Source: Nitrospira sp.
Lineage (GTDB): Bacteria; Nitrospirota; Nitrospiria; Nitrospirales; Nitrospiraceae
NCBI GenBank assembly: GCA_029881435.1
Contig: JAOUMR010000011.1
Location: forward strand, 1-55,354
Length of the DNA: 55,354 nt
Direction of reading: 5' to 3'
The notes under the pieces were generated by a model. The model worked only from the letters and a program-made list of their open reading frames with translations, ran no database searches and was not told the DNA's origin. Each line of letters opens with the position of its first letter. Within the stretch, counting starts at the first letter, position 1. The position numbers were made by a program, and so were the translations under genes. Below, one piece after another: positions 1-7,637 of this stretch.

Positions 1-177
1 ATCCGATCGAAATGGTGTTCTCCAAACTCAAGGCGCTCCTGAAAAAGGCCGCCCCCCGAACCGTCGACGCCCTCTGGAACGAAATCGGCACACTCCTCGA
101 CACCTTCTCACCAACCGAGTGTGCCAATTACTTCAAACACGCAGGATATGCTGCATGACTAAATAGAAAATGCTCTA
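1..177 (+). mobile_element. Right end of an IS630-family insertion sequence (truncated by window edge)
   Basis: The element enters from the left window edge and holds the end of a transposase gene. I place its right end at the TA dinucleotide at 176-177, because IS630-type elements duplicate a TA target, the transposase stop lies about 20 bases before it, and the aldolase coding frame resumes directly after it. The boundary is inferred; the other end and its inverted repeat are outside the window. Confidence 0.6.
3..158 (+). CDS. IS630-family transposase, C-terminal fragment
   Basis: Fifty-one codons of an open frame run from the window edge to a TGA at 156-158. The fragment begins PIEMVFSKLKALLKKAA and ends ECANYFKHAGYAA. 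This matches the C-terminal end of IS630-type DDE transposases, where the NPIE-like motif carries the last catalytic acidic residue and is followed by a helix ending in a Cys-Ala-Asn-Tyr segment. It is too short for the ORF cut-off used elsewhere. The rest of the gene lies to the left of the window, so I cannot say whether the copy is intact. Family assignment is by recognised motif only. Confidence 0.75.
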   Translation, partial: PIEMVFSKLKALLKKAAPRTVDALWNEIGTLLDTFSPTECANYFKHAGYAA

Positions 178-179
178 GG

Positions 180-692
180 ATGAAAAAGCGAGACGGGAGA
201 TGCCTGTACATTACTCCATCCGGCTGGCGGAAGACGATCGTGCATCCGGAGCATATCGTTCGATTGGAGATCATTATCGATCCAGCAACGGGCTTGCGAG
301 TGCCAAAAGTCAACGAGCTACAAAAGCCGTCCGGCGAACTGTGGATGCATTGGAATTTGCAGCGGGATTCAAAACGGACACGAACCGTGGTGCATGTCCA
401 TGCGACACATGTAGTAGCCGCGATCTATGCAGGCATAGATTTACGGGCCATCAGCGCAGAATTTCCTGAAATCTCGCGGTACACACGAGTAGGGCGTTCC
501 GTTCCTCCCCTCCCGGCATTGTCCCGAGAATTGGCTGATGTCACCGCCGAATGTTTGAACTTACGGAAAGATGGGACCCTTGAATTTGATATCGTCGGCC
601 AGTCCAATCACGGGGTATGCGCGGTTGCAATGGACCCTTGGGCAGCCTACGAGCACATTGAGCGACTTGATCATATCGTGAGATCGTATTAA
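180..692 (+). pseudogene. Class II aldolase/adducin family protein, N-terminus removed by IS630 element
   Basis: The 170 codons carry the hallmarks of the FucA/AraD aldolase fold in the correct order: an ITPSG segment near residue 11, a KPSGE segment near 50 whose Glu matches the catalytic Glu, an HVHAT segment near 72 giving two zinc-binding His, and SNHGV near 143 giving the third, followed by a helix rich in His and Glu. The normal start of the family, the first 25-35 residues with the GN(L/I)S motif, is missing. The ATG at 180 stands two bases after the inferred end of the IS and has no ribosome-binding site, so it is probably an internal Met. After the TAA the same frame stays open to a TAG at 795-797, which could be a lost tail. 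Members cleave or epimerise sugar phosphates; the substrate cannot be told. Probably non-functional. Confidence 0.7.
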
Positions 693-803
693 AGAGCGGT
701 GTTGGGGGCCGAGGAGCAGTTCATCCGCCTGTTTCTGCCTGAGGGCGAGATACCTTTGACGGTGAAGGGAGAGCAGAGAGTGAGCCAGTCGTTTTAGATG
801 ACT

Positions 804-879
804 TGGCTCCCCGGGCAGGACTCGAACCTGCGACCAGCCGGTTAACAGCCGGCTGCTCTACCAACTGAGCTACCGGGGA
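804..879 (-). tRNA. tRNA-Asn (anticodon GTT)
   Basis: The minus strand folds into a complete cloverleaf: acceptor TCCCCGG with CCGGGGA, D stem GCTC/GAGC, anticodon stem GCCGG/CCGGC with loop CTGTTAA, and T arm GCAGG-TTCGAGT-CCTGC. The anticodon GTT lies at 844-846. The discriminator base is G, as expected for tRNA-Asn, and the CCA end is encoded at 804-806. Confidence 0.97.
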
Positions 880-941
880 ACTGAGCCGCACACTGCAATA
901 ATGCCTATATTAACAAAACTGTTCTTGGAATAGGGAAGTTT

Positions 942-1211
942 TTAAACGTCGAAATCATCAGTTTCGTCTTCGTCGGACGACGCATCTGTATTGCCTTTAG
1001 CCATCGCAGCATAATGTTTGGCCCAGGTGAGATAGAGATTCCCACTGTCCCGCATTGTGTCAGCGGCTTTGACGAGTTTCTCGACAAGCTCCGGGTCTTT
1101 GCCCGTTGCTTGGAGGAGCCCAGCCTGCCGTTCAATGGCGATTGGATACTGGTTAATCAAGCCGATAATATCACCCAATAGTTCGTCCAGCGTGTTATCT
1201 TCGTTTTCCAT
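942..1211 (-). CDS. Small acidic hypothetical protein behind the por operon
   Basis: This 89-residue protein starts at the ATG at 1211, which is preceded by AAGGAG at good spacing; a longer reading to 1325 would run through a terminator hairpin and is unlikely. The sequence is helical in appearance (MENEDNTLDELLGDIIGLI at the start) and ends in an Asp/Glu tail, ASSDEDETDDFDV. No signal peptide, membrane segment or cysteine pair is seen. It follows the oxidoreductase operon by 76 bases, but the terminator between them suggests separate or read-through expression. I do not recognise the family. A role linked to the oxidoreductase is only suggested by position. Confidence 0.7.
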   Translation of the reverse strand: MENEDNTLDELLGDIIGLINQYPIAIERQAGLLQATGKDPELVEKLVKAADTMRDSGNLYLTWAKHYAAMAKGNTDASSDEDETDDFDV

Positions 1212-1233
1212 ATTGGCTCTCCTTGATCCCAAT

Positions 1234-1268
1234 AAAAAACCCCATAGCGACGGCGCTATGGGGTTCTT
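1234..1268 (-). terminator. Intrinsic terminator of the 2-oxoacid:ferredoxin oxidoreductase operon
   Basis: A 10-bp perfect stem CCCCATAGCG/CGCTATGGGG (1240-1263) with a four-base loop is followed on the minus strand by six T (1239-1234). It lies 20 bases after the ferredoxin-subunit stop codon. Confidence 0.85.
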
Positions 1269-1287
1269 TGATTCTAAACCTACTAGC

Positions 1288-1566
1288 CTAGCCTTGATAG
1301 GCTTGCCCGAGCGCAGCCGACTCACCCTTCTTGGTCATCAGCTGTCCTGTAGCGCTGACGGCCTGCATGGTAATCGCAAAGTGCTTGGCTGCGTCGCAGA
1401 CGATCACGCAGAGTTCGCAGCCTTTGCAGCGATCGATGGTAACTTCCGCCACCATCTTACTGGTATTCAAGTCCAGGCAATTCGCCTCCGGGCAATACAT
1501 AATACAGAGACGGCACCCCTTCTTAGCAGTGCACTTTTCGTCGATGACTTGAGCAACGTTATACAT
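1288..1566 (-). CDS. porD: 2-oxoacid:ferredoxin oxidoreductase, delta (ferredoxin) subunit
   Basis: This 92-residue protein carries two cysteine clusters for [4Fe-4S] centres, which pass electrons between ferredoxin and the thiamine-diphosphate site of the complex. The second is the usual CxxCxxCxxxC (CKGCELCVIVC). The first is spaced C-x5-C-x2-C-x3-CP (CTAKKGCRLCIMYCP), wider than the common CxxCxxCxxxCP, with another Cys four residues later. It is the last gene before the operon terminator, 18 bases after the gamma gene, with AAGGA upstream. Whether the enzyme acts on pyruvate or 2-oxoglutarate cannot be read from the sequence, so the por symbol is provisional. Confidence 0.88.
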   Translation of the reverse strand: MYNVAQVIDEKCTAKKGCRLCIMYCPEANCLDLNTSKMVAEVTIDRCKGCELCVIVCDAAKHFAITMQAVSATGQLMTKKGESAALGQAYQG

Positions 1567-1584
1567 GCAACGTAATTCCTTCTC

Positions 1585-2292
1585 TTAGGCAGCGACAGCT
1601 GGATTCCCGACACGCAGTTCGACCTTGTTCTTGTCGGCCCATTCGCTGGCGATTTCGTAAGCCGCTTTCACGGTTGCCAAGTTTTTGGCTAACAGCATTT
1701 CTTTCTTGGCGAATTTCTTCTTAATGGCTTCGTCCAAAGACGCTGTTCCTCCGGAGGCCACGAACTTCTTGCCGAAGCGCTCTTGGAGTGCACCGTCTAA
1801 GGCCTCCATTGAGACACATTTTGTAATGCCCGAGACAGAGCCGATCATGGCCATATTTGTCGAAAGCTCGGTGCCAGCCACCTCAATGGCTAACTCGGTA
1901 CCTGCAATATAAAACACGGCGACGTTCAAGTCCTTAAGCCGTTCCACGTCCTCTTCAGACAGCAACGGCTGGGCGGAGTTGATGACCACCACGCCGCCTT
2001 CCTTCACGCCGGAGTAGAATGGCATGGTGTAACTCTTCCCCATAGTGATAACTTGGGGATGAAAGACCTGAATAACATCGGGAAATACTAACTCACCCCG
2101 GTCGTAAATTCGTTCGATGCCGATCCGACAATAACTCTCTGCCGGCGCCATACGTTTCTCGGCACCGAAGAATGGGTTGGAGATGGAAAACTTACCATCC
2201 CGGTTTGCTGCCATGGCCAAGACGTGTGCGGCAGTGACTGCTCCTTGTCCGCCTAAGCCTGACATCCGGATATTCAATCGTCTTTTAATCAT
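1585..2292 (-). CDS. porG: 2-oxoacid:ferredoxin oxidoreductase, gamma subunit
   Basis: This 235-residue protein opens with the family signature RMSGLGGQGAVTAAHVLA, typical of the gamma domain (POR family, catalytic domain III). It is expected to sit at the interface of the alpha and beta subunits, near the CoA site. The ATG at 2292 has GGAGG six bases upstream. It lies 18 bases after the beta gene and 18 before the delta gene, so translation is likely coupled within one mRNA. Length and motif fit a stand-alone gamma subunit. Substrate class is not resolved. Confidence 0.9.
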   Translation of the reverse strand: MIKRRLNIRMSGLGGQGAVTAAHVLAMAANRDGKFSISNPFFGAEKRMAPAESYCRIGIERIYDRGELVFPDVIQVFHPQVITMGKSYTMPFYSGVKEGGVVVINSAQPLLSEEDVERLKDLNVAVFYIAGTELAIEVAGTELSTNMAMIGSVSGITKCVSMEALDGALQERFGKKFVASGGTASLDEAIKKKFAKKEMLLAKNLATVKAAYEIASEWADKNKVELRVGNPAVAA

Positions 2293-2310
2293 GTCGCGCC
2301 TCCGGTCTGA

Positions 2311-3219
2311 CTATGCTGATGCTTGGCCCGCCAGCTGCTTGGCGGCTGCCTTCCGTTCCTTGTCCTTCGCCGCCAATTCGGCAAGCAATTGCTTGGCCGG
2401 CTCGCTGACGTATTCCTTGTAAGCGAATCGCTCAGCTGGCTTCTCCGAATCGCGCATTTCTTGCAGGCCTTCCATGCTGTTTTTCCCAATCTCAAGAATG
2501 CACGGAGTGTAAAGCTGGAGATAGGTTGGCCCGATTTCGCGGGCGATATGTACCGCATTACGGATGACTTTTTCGACCAATGATGGTTTGCTGACGGTGC
2601 AATTCACGACATAGTGGCACCCGGACTCGCGGGCGATTTCTGGCAGCCGAACCTTGTCGAACAATTTTCCGACTGGTGCCATCTTCGCGACAAAGCCTTT
2701 CTGCATGAGTCCGCTCTCCTGACCACCAGTGTTGGCATACAGTTCATTGTCGAAGCAGATAGTCGTAAATTTTTCTTGGCGGAACCATGCTTGAAGGGTC
2801 ATATCCAGGCCGATGTCCACGGTTGCGCCGTCCCCGGCAAGAACGACGACATCCTTGACGCGGTCTGGGAATCGTACACTAAGGGCACGCTTAAGGCCTG
2901 AGGCGATCGCGTTCTGGTTGCCGAACAGCGAGTGGATATTGTGGACTGCGACCATTGGAAACACCAGGCTTGTGCAGCCGGTTGAGCCAACCATGACCGT
3001 ATCTTCGGGGTTCGGCAGCGAAGCCAGAATGTACCGGAAGGCCATGGACTCTGGACAGCCAGCGCAGAGCGAATGCTGTTCAATGAGTTCTTTCGATGTT
3101 CCAATGTCTTTCCAGCCCCGATCTTCCTTGCCGTACGTTGCGTTTTTTACAAGGTCCTGATAGTCGGACGGCATGATGTCGTACAGGTCTTCTGATATTT
3201 GAATACGCTCTTTGCTCAT
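2311..3219 (-). CDS. porB: 2-oxoacid:ferredoxin oxidoreductase, beta (TPP-binding) subunit
   Basis: The beta subunit binds thiamine diphosphate and an Fe-S cluster. The sequence shows a CAGC motif in HSLCAGCPESMAFRY, VGSTGCTS, and the TPP-binding segment LAGDGATVDIGLD, followed by NELYANTGGQESG, which fits the magnesium and cofactor loop. I chose the ATG at 3219 (302 residues) because GAGGAGG stands six bases upstream; a start at 3285 would overlap the alpha gene and adds a region unlike the family. The C-terminus is Lys/Ala-rich. It sits between the alpha and gamma genes of the five-gene operon. Confidence 0.92.
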   Translation of the reverse strand: MSKERIQISEDLYDIMPSDYQDLVKNATYGKEDRGWKDIGTSKELIEQHSLCAGCPESMAFRYILASLPNPEDTVMVGSTGCTSLVFPMVAVHNIHSLFGNQNAIASGLKRALSVRFPDRVKDVVVLAGDGATVDIGLDMTLQAWFRQEKFTTICFDNELYANTGGQESGLMQKGFVAKMAPVGKLFDKVRLPEIARESGCHYVVNCTVSKPSLVEKVIRNAVHIAREIGPTYLQLYTPCILEIGKNSMEGLQEMRDSEKPAERFAYKEYVSEPAKQLLAELAAKDKERKAAAKQLAGQASA

Positions 3220-3274
3220 ATTGGCCTCCTCAGTATCGCTCGCGAGAGCGATTAGATTCACAGTCGATGTAGTT

Positions 3275-4486
3275 TCAGCTTCCACGACCGGCTAGGGAGA
3301 AGGATTTCATCCCAAGGGCCGTCTTGATTTCTGACACAATGATTTCCGGCGGCATCGTCATGCCGCCGCACACATGGGGACCTGCGTGTACCCGGGCATG
3401 GTTAGGAATCGTCGCCTTAATTTCTTTTGCCAACCAGCCAGTCACGTTGAACTCCGGCACAAAAATATGTTTCGCATTCTTCGTGGCCTCTCGAATTTCT
3501 TCTTCCGGCCAAGGGCGCAGAGCCTTTACCTTCACAAGGCCGCAGCGGACGCCTTCATCTTCCAGCAGGCGGATCGCTTCACGCCCTTGGGATACAGCCG
3601 TCCCGGATGCAACGATCATGATTTCGGCATCGGTGTTTTCGGTGTCGATCAGGCCGTTCAGCCAATGGATGGAATGCTTCCGAGAGCGTTCTATCGCGGC
3701 CCAGATTTCTTGCTGCCAGCTGGCGTGTGTTGCATAACTGATGTAGTTGCTCTTCATGACAAACGGATCACGCATCATGCGGACTGGCGGGCATTCCATG
3801 TCCATACAGGGAACAGGCGAACGATACGGATCGTACGGAGGCAAACACATGTCGGCTGGTGTTAGGTTGACGACGTCCTTTGTGTGCGTGACGAAGAATC
3901 CGTCGCAGCAGAGTGCGAGAGGAAGATGCACATCCGGCTCCTCCGATACAATATAGCCTTTAAGAATCCAGTCGAAAAAGTCCTGTGCGGTTTCCGCATG
4001 CCACACCAACATGCCTGTATTTAATAAATAGGCGATCTCCAGTGTGTCCGGTTGAATCGACAGCGGTGAGTTAATGCCTCGGCAGGTGACAATCATTTGG
4101 ATGGGCAATCGTGCCCCGGCCCACATGGGGAAGTTTTCCATGGCGCGCATCGTTCCTGGCCCGGCAGTCGTGGTAAACACACGGGCTCCACCGAATGCGG
4201 CACCGGCGCATTGCGACATCACGGCAAATTCGCTCTCGCCACGGAAGTAATCGCCGATATATCCCTCAGCAAATAATTCGCCGATGAGTGCCGCCGCTTC
4301 GCTTTGTGGCGTGATCGGGTAGGCGATCATCACGTCACAGCTGGCTCGTCGAAGCGCTTCCTTGATGACTTCGCTGCCTGTGTAGAACGATGGCGTACGT
4401 GGTGCCTCGTTCATCATCTTCCATGTATCAGTATATATTTGACCCTTCTTATTTTGTGTTCCAATGACGGACTTAGTTTCTGCCAT
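3275..4486 (-). CDS. porA: 2-oxoacid:ferredoxin oxidoreductase, alpha subunit
   Basis: The 403-residue protein has the alpha-subunit order: a pyrimidine-binding N-terminal domain (GSEVIKEALRRA, IAYPITPQSEAAALIGE), the TTTAGPGTMRAMENF segment near residue 110, VTCRGINSPLSIQPD near 135, and a C-terminal transketolase-like domain with EIMIVASGTAVSQGREA. It works with beta to form the active site that carboxylates acyl-CoA with reduced ferredoxin, or runs in the oxidative direction. The start at 4486 is set by AAAGGAGG eight bases upstream; the in-frame ATG at 4507 overlaps that site. Neighbours are epsilon upstream and beta downstream. Confidence 0.92.
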   Translation of the reverse strand: MAETKSVIGTQNKKGQIYTDTWKMMNEAPRTPSFYTGSEVIKEALRRASCDVMIAYPITPQSEAAALIGELFAEGYIGDYFRGESEFAVMSQCAGAAFGGARVFTTTAGPGTMRAMENFPMWAGARLPIQMIVTCRGINSPLSIQPDTLEIAYLLNTGMLVWHAETAQDFFDWILKGYIVSEEPDVHLPLALCCDGFFVTHTKDVVNLTPADMCLPPYDPYRSPVPCMDMECPPVRMMRDPFVMKSNYISYATHASWQQEIWAAIERSRKHSIHWLNGLIDTENTDAEIMIVASGTAVSQGREAIRLLEDEGVRCGLVKVKALRPWPEEEIREATKNAKHIFVPEFNVTGWLAKEIKATIPNHARVHAGPHVCGGMTMPPEIIVSEIKTALGMKSFSLAGRGS

Positions 4487-4525
4487 GGTCCCAGCCTCCT
4501 TTCGCACATATAGGGATCGAACGTG

Positions 4526-5161
4526 CTAGTTCGAAGCCCCGCTCTTAGCTGTCGACAGCCGTGGTTGAACCGTTCCTTTTAATCGTTTAACGGTCTCAGC
4601 CAATCGCATGATTTTATCGACGGATGCATCACGGAATGAAAGCATGGCATCTTCGTGACCGGCCTGTGCACACATGGCGATAGTATAGCAGGAAGTTCCT
4701 CCGCGGATGATCTTGAGCGAGAGGTTCGCTTGATGACAATGCACGCCGACAAATATGCAGCAGTCGATCTTATTATGCCAGATGGTCAAATTTGGATGAT
4801 TCGGATTAATCTCAACTTCAGGGTTAATTTTTGGGTATTTGGGCCGGTAGTCTGGCATGGGTATCAGCATTGGCTTCTGGCCAGTCTGGACACATTCTTT
4901 CAAGGTGTTAAAAAGATGTCGAATAGCTGTAGCTTTCTTTGCAGCCTTCTCATTCCAGGCCCAGAGCACGAGGGGGCCTGGGAAGATGGTCGGCACCCTG
5001 GCCATCAAGAGCTGACGAGCCGCTTCCTCATAAGCCTTCTCCTCTGGAGCAATCACGCCGTTAATGTGGGCTTCCCCAGGATTCGGTAATCGAATTCCCA
5101 TGCTAGCGGCGGCTGGTGGAAGAAAGTGTTCTGGTCCTGGTAGCACGCGATAGTCGCTCAT
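4526..5161 (-). CDS. porE: 2-oxoacid:ferredoxin oxidoreductase, epsilon-type fifth subunit
   Basis: First gene of the operon; 211 residues from the ATG at 5161, which follows AGGATTATTGTG. An earlier ATG at 5287 would place coding sequence over the long leader and is rejected. The protein contains LPGPEHFLPPAAASMGIRLP near the start and a Cys/His-rich stretch (IDCCIFVGVHCHQAN, SCYTIAMCAQAG) in the second half. I recognise it as the extra small subunit found with five-subunit enzymes of chemolithoautotrophs such as Hydrogenobacter and Nitrospira. Its exact role in the complex is not shown by the sequence. The assignment rests on operon position plus general resemblance. Confidence 0.75.
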   Translation of the reverse strand: MSDYRVLPGPEHFLPPAAASMGIRLPNPGEAHINGVIAPEEKAYEEAARQLLMARVPTIFPGPLVLWAWNEKAAKKATAIRHLFNTLKECVQTGQKPMLIPMPDYRPKYPKINPEVEINPNHPNLTIWHNKIDCCIFVGVHCHQANLSLKIIRGGTSCYTIAMCAQAGHEDAMLSFRDASVDKIMRLAETVKRLKGTVQPRLSTAKSGASN

Positions 5162-5363
5162 CACAATAATCCTACACTCCGAGAAAATTGAGGTTGATGA
5201 AAATACGATCCTCTGCGGTACTCTAAGCTGTCCTCTTGTTGTCCCGCAACATCTCAGAAGGCCCACCTCAAAGAGCTTTCGGGCCACGATTTCGCAGAGA
5301 GCTTAGGTCTTTTGCCCCACCACCACAGGTGGATTAGGATAGTGAGGCGTAGTTAGCAAATCC
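5162..5363 (-). other. Untranslated leader of the por operon (about 200 nt)
   Basis: The span between the mapped promoter and the epsilon start holds no convincing gene. It contains a short hairpin CCACC-aca-GGTGG (5320-5332) and two pairs of complementary 7-mers, CTCTGCG (5211-5217) with CGCAGAG (5293-5299) and CTAAGCT (5223-5229) with AGCTTAG (5300-5306). These cross each other, so they can form only a pseudoknot or two alternative folds. No known riboswitch was recognised. Confidence 0.4.
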
Positions 5364-5369
5364 CTTCTC

Positions 5370-5399
5370 ATTATAAGTATCGCGCTTTTCGATTGTCAA
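5370..5399 (-). promoter_or_regulatory. Consensus sigma-70 promoter of the por operon
   Basis: On the minus strand a perfect TTGACA (5399-5394) and a perfect TATAAT (5375-5370) are separated by 18 bases. Transcription should begin near 5363, about 200 bases before the first start codon. Both hexamers match the consensus exactly, which fits a highly expressed central-carbon operon. Confidence 0.85.
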
Positions 5400-5498
5400 A
5401 TCAGTGTTTGGAGAGTCCCCGGTAGTTATCCGTTCTAAAGGTCAGTACAATTCTAAAGACCGGGGAGATATTGAGAGTGAATCGTGGTGAGGAAACTC

Positions 5499-6770
5499 TT
5501 AGGGCGACTGCTCGCAGGCCTCTGCTGAGCCGAGCATGCACGCATGTTCGAAGTCGTCTTTTGCTAAGCGTCCTTGAAGTTGGTCCTGGTACAGTTTGGC
5601 TCTGGCCAGTAGCGCCGGTTCATCGGCTGGGTCGACTCGCAGGATTGCGCTAAGATCGCCGATCGCCAGGGTCGGTTGCTTCAACGCCTTGTAGATCTTG
5701 CTTCTGAGAAAATAGGCTTCTTTCTGGTGGGGAAGCCAACTGTCAGAAACGAATGGAGGTAAACACTTTTCCAAGGTTGTAAGGGCGGAGTCCCACCGTT
5801 TCAGACCTACTAGCTTGCGGGCCTCAGCGGTATACAGGCTAATGAGGCGATGGCGGGCCAGGTCGAAGAAAGGATTTATCTCAAGCGCTTGCTCGAAGGA
5901 GTGAGCTGCCTGCTCAGGACGATGGAGCCATCTGTTGACATCGCCTTGTCCAAGAAGGGCCCAAGTATTCTGAGAATCCATGAGGAGCGCGCGGTCGAAA
6001 TCCATGCGGGCATTATCAACATACTCAGAATACTCGCTTGGTCTGGAGCTGCTCGAGTACGTTGCAGATGCGAGTCTCAAGTAGGTCTGGCCGCGTACGA
6101 TCAGAGGCTCGATAGAATTGGGGTCCAGCACTGCAGCCTGGGAGGCCAAGCTAAGTTTTTGGGAAAGATGTTGGGTCAATATTGCTTTTTCGACCAACTT
6201 TCGAGCTTGTTCACGGGTGTTATTCGTGCGACCGACCGGCTCAATGACGAGGGTTCGCACTCCAGTACGAGAGGCCCTCAGCTCGTCAAGCTGAACTTTG
6301 AGCTCCGCGTTTTCCTTTTGAAGACGGCGAAAATGGTCGCCCAGTCGTTGCTCAGTCTGCCACCGCTGGATCGCTACGTGAAGATTGTCGAGATCAACAA
6401 CTGCGCGGATACGGACGTAGAAGCTTGGTCGATCGTTTAAAAAAGAGCGGCGTGTTTCTAGGATTTCGGTTCTGGTGATCGCTGCAGCAATTGTCCGTAC
6501 CTCTAACGAGCTTATCTGGATGCTCCTGCCCGCCTCAGACCGTTCCATATCGCGGAAGGTTGATTCGATGTACAGCCCTGCCTCCTCAACGGCTCTACGT
6601 TGCGCCCGCTGGAGCACTCGTTCTTCAGCTGTGGCAAGAGTGTCACCATCTCCCATCACATAGCTAGCTTCAGCCACAATTGTGGTTTCTGAAGCATGTG
6701 CTGGATAGTAGAAAGCAACGAGAGAGACGCTGAGGATCGATAGGGATCGTACAATATGACGTAAGTTCAT
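5499..6770 (-). CDS. Exported TPR-repeat protein
   Basis: The 423-residue product begins with a Sec signal peptide (positive MNLRHIVR, hydrophobic ILSVSLVAFYYPAHA, cleavage after AHA near residue 27). Residues 30-130 form an N-terminal domain with repeated Arg/Glu and VRIRAVVDL, resembling the LPP20/FlgT-N type. A short coiled coil (RLQKENAELKVQLDELRAS) follows, then at least four tetratricopeptide units from about residue 190 (such as GQGDVNRWLHRPEQAAHSFE). TPRs mediate protein contacts, here in the periplasm. It is not part of the por operon, which lies downstream on the same strand with its own promoter. No ribosome-binding site precedes the ATG; see the promoter entry. Function unknown. 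Confidence 0.8.
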   Translation of the reverse strand: MNLRHIVRSLSILSVSLVAFYYPAHASETTIVAEASYVMGDGDTLATAEERVLQRAQRRAVEEAGLYIESTFRDMERSEAGRSIQISSLEVRTIAAAITRTEILETRRSFLNDRPSFYVRIRAVVDLDNLHVAIQRWQTEQRLGDHFRRLQKENAELKVQLDELRASRTGVRTLVIEPVGRTNNTREQARKLVEKAILTQHLSQKLSLASQAAVLDPNSIEPLIVRGQTYLRLASATYSSSSRPSEYSEYVDNARMDFDRALLMDSQNTWALLGQGDVNRWLHRPEQAAHSFEQALEINPFFDLARHRLISLYTAEARKLVGLKRWDSALTTLEKCLPPFVSDSWLPHQKEAYFLRSKIYKALKQPTLAIGDLSAILRVDPADEPALLARAKLYQDQLQGRLAKDDFEHACMLGSAEACEQSP

Positions 6771-6776
6771 AACAAA

Positions 6777-6805
6777 ACTATACCGCTCGGCTTGAAGTTG
6801 GACAA
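6777..6805 (-). promoter_or_regulatory. Putative promoter of the TPR gene, close to the ATG
   Basis: On the minus strand TTGTCC (6805-6800) and TATAGT (6782-6777) are spaced 17 bases apart. The predicted transcription start falls at about 6770, the A of the ATG, which agrees with the lack of a Shine-Dalgarno sequence and suggests a leaderless mRNA. The -35 box is weak. Confidence 0.45.
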
Positions 6806-6862
6806 TGCTTCAAAAGGCAGGTAGCTGAGGTCGCTTTTCTGAGAAGTTATATGAGGGATTTG

Positions 6863-7141
6863 TTACTGAGGTTTGGGGAAAACCTGCATAAACGGATGAA
6901 TTTCAACTCTATCGAAGACGCCATGAACCGTGTAGGGGTCATGACGGGCGAAGTCTTCAGCATCTTCCTGAGTTTCGAGTTCTAGCACCAGCAAGCTTCC
7001 GGCTTTGTCGGTCAGAGGGCCAGCGAGGACGACTCGCCCTTGGCTATCTAATGATTCAAGATTACTCAAGTGAGCTGATCGATAGACCTTTCGTTTGGCT
7101 TCTCCTTCCGGGCCGTCATAGCCGATGATCACAAACTTCAT
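6863..7141 (-). CDS. YciI-like protein
   Basis: A 92-residue ferredoxin-like-fold protein of the YCII family. It shows the usual order: MKFVIIGYDGPEG, a conserved His in RSAHLSNLESL, GRVVLAGPLTDKAGSLLVLE, then DAEDFARHDPYTVHGVF, where the His-Asp pair is the conserved putative active site. Family members are small cytosolic proteins, some with peroxidase or hydrolase-like activity, most of unknown role. AAGGGG precedes the ATG. It lies 61 bases after the DUF2203 gene on the same strand, so the two may share a transcript. The biochemical function here is unknown. Confidence 0.85.
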   Translation of the reverse strand: MKFVIIGYDGPEGEAKRKVYRSAHLSNLESLDSQGRVVLAGPLTDKAGSLLVLELETQEDAEDFARHDPYTVHGVFDRVEIHPFMQVFPKPQ

Positions 7142-7202
7142 ATTTCTAGCCCCTTGCGGTACTTCAGTGTTTAGCTACAAGATGCTGTTGGGGTGGGGCT
7201 AG

Positions 7203-7619
7203 CTAAATAGGCTCTTCTTCAATCGGACAACGATCTTTATAGCCAGTTGTGACTTCGTGCCACCACCGAACTTCGTTCTCACCAAGTTTCCAACACAAAT
7301 AGACGACGCGGCCGTTGCGGATATGCGGGAAATCACAGAGCCCCATGTCGATATCCTTCACGACCACTCCCATCTCCTGAATAGCATGCAGATTAGCACT
7401 GATGTTCTGGAGACTTTTCACGTAGCGAGCACCCACTGGTGTCCCGCCTCCTGAGGGGGCATTGGCGGAGGCTTTGCCTACTTCCTCGCGGGTTCGTATG
7501 AGTACGGTTTTACACTCCTGGACTGTTGACAAGTGTGACTGGAGTTGGGGGATCAGTTGGTTAGCTTCAAACAGGGAGAAGACGCGGTCGGGGCTGGTTT
7601 CGTTTTCGTCGCGTGCCAT
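7203..7619 (-). CDS. DUF2203 family protein
   Basis: This 138-residue protein has the DUF2203 layout: an N-terminal DRVFSLFEANQLIPQLQ segment, a helical middle with a Gly-rich SGGGTPV turn, and the conserved end VKDIDMGLCDFPHIRNGR followed by VYLCWKLGENEVRWWHE. The Asp-rich and Trp-rich end suggests a small ligand or metal site, but no activity is established to my knowledge. I set the start at 7619 since AGAGGAAG stands eight bases upstream; the ATG at 7649 overlaps an inverted repeat. It precedes the YciI-like gene on the same strand. Confidence 0.85.
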   Translation of the reverse strand: MARDENETSPDRVFSLFEANQLIPQLQSHLSTVQECKTVLIRTREEVGKASANAPSGGGTPVGARYVKSLQNISANLHAIQEMGVVVKDIDMGLCDFPHIRNGRVVYLCWKLGENEVRWWHEVTTGYKDRCPIEEEPI

Positions 7620-7637
7620 TATGAAGCTTCCTCTCTC

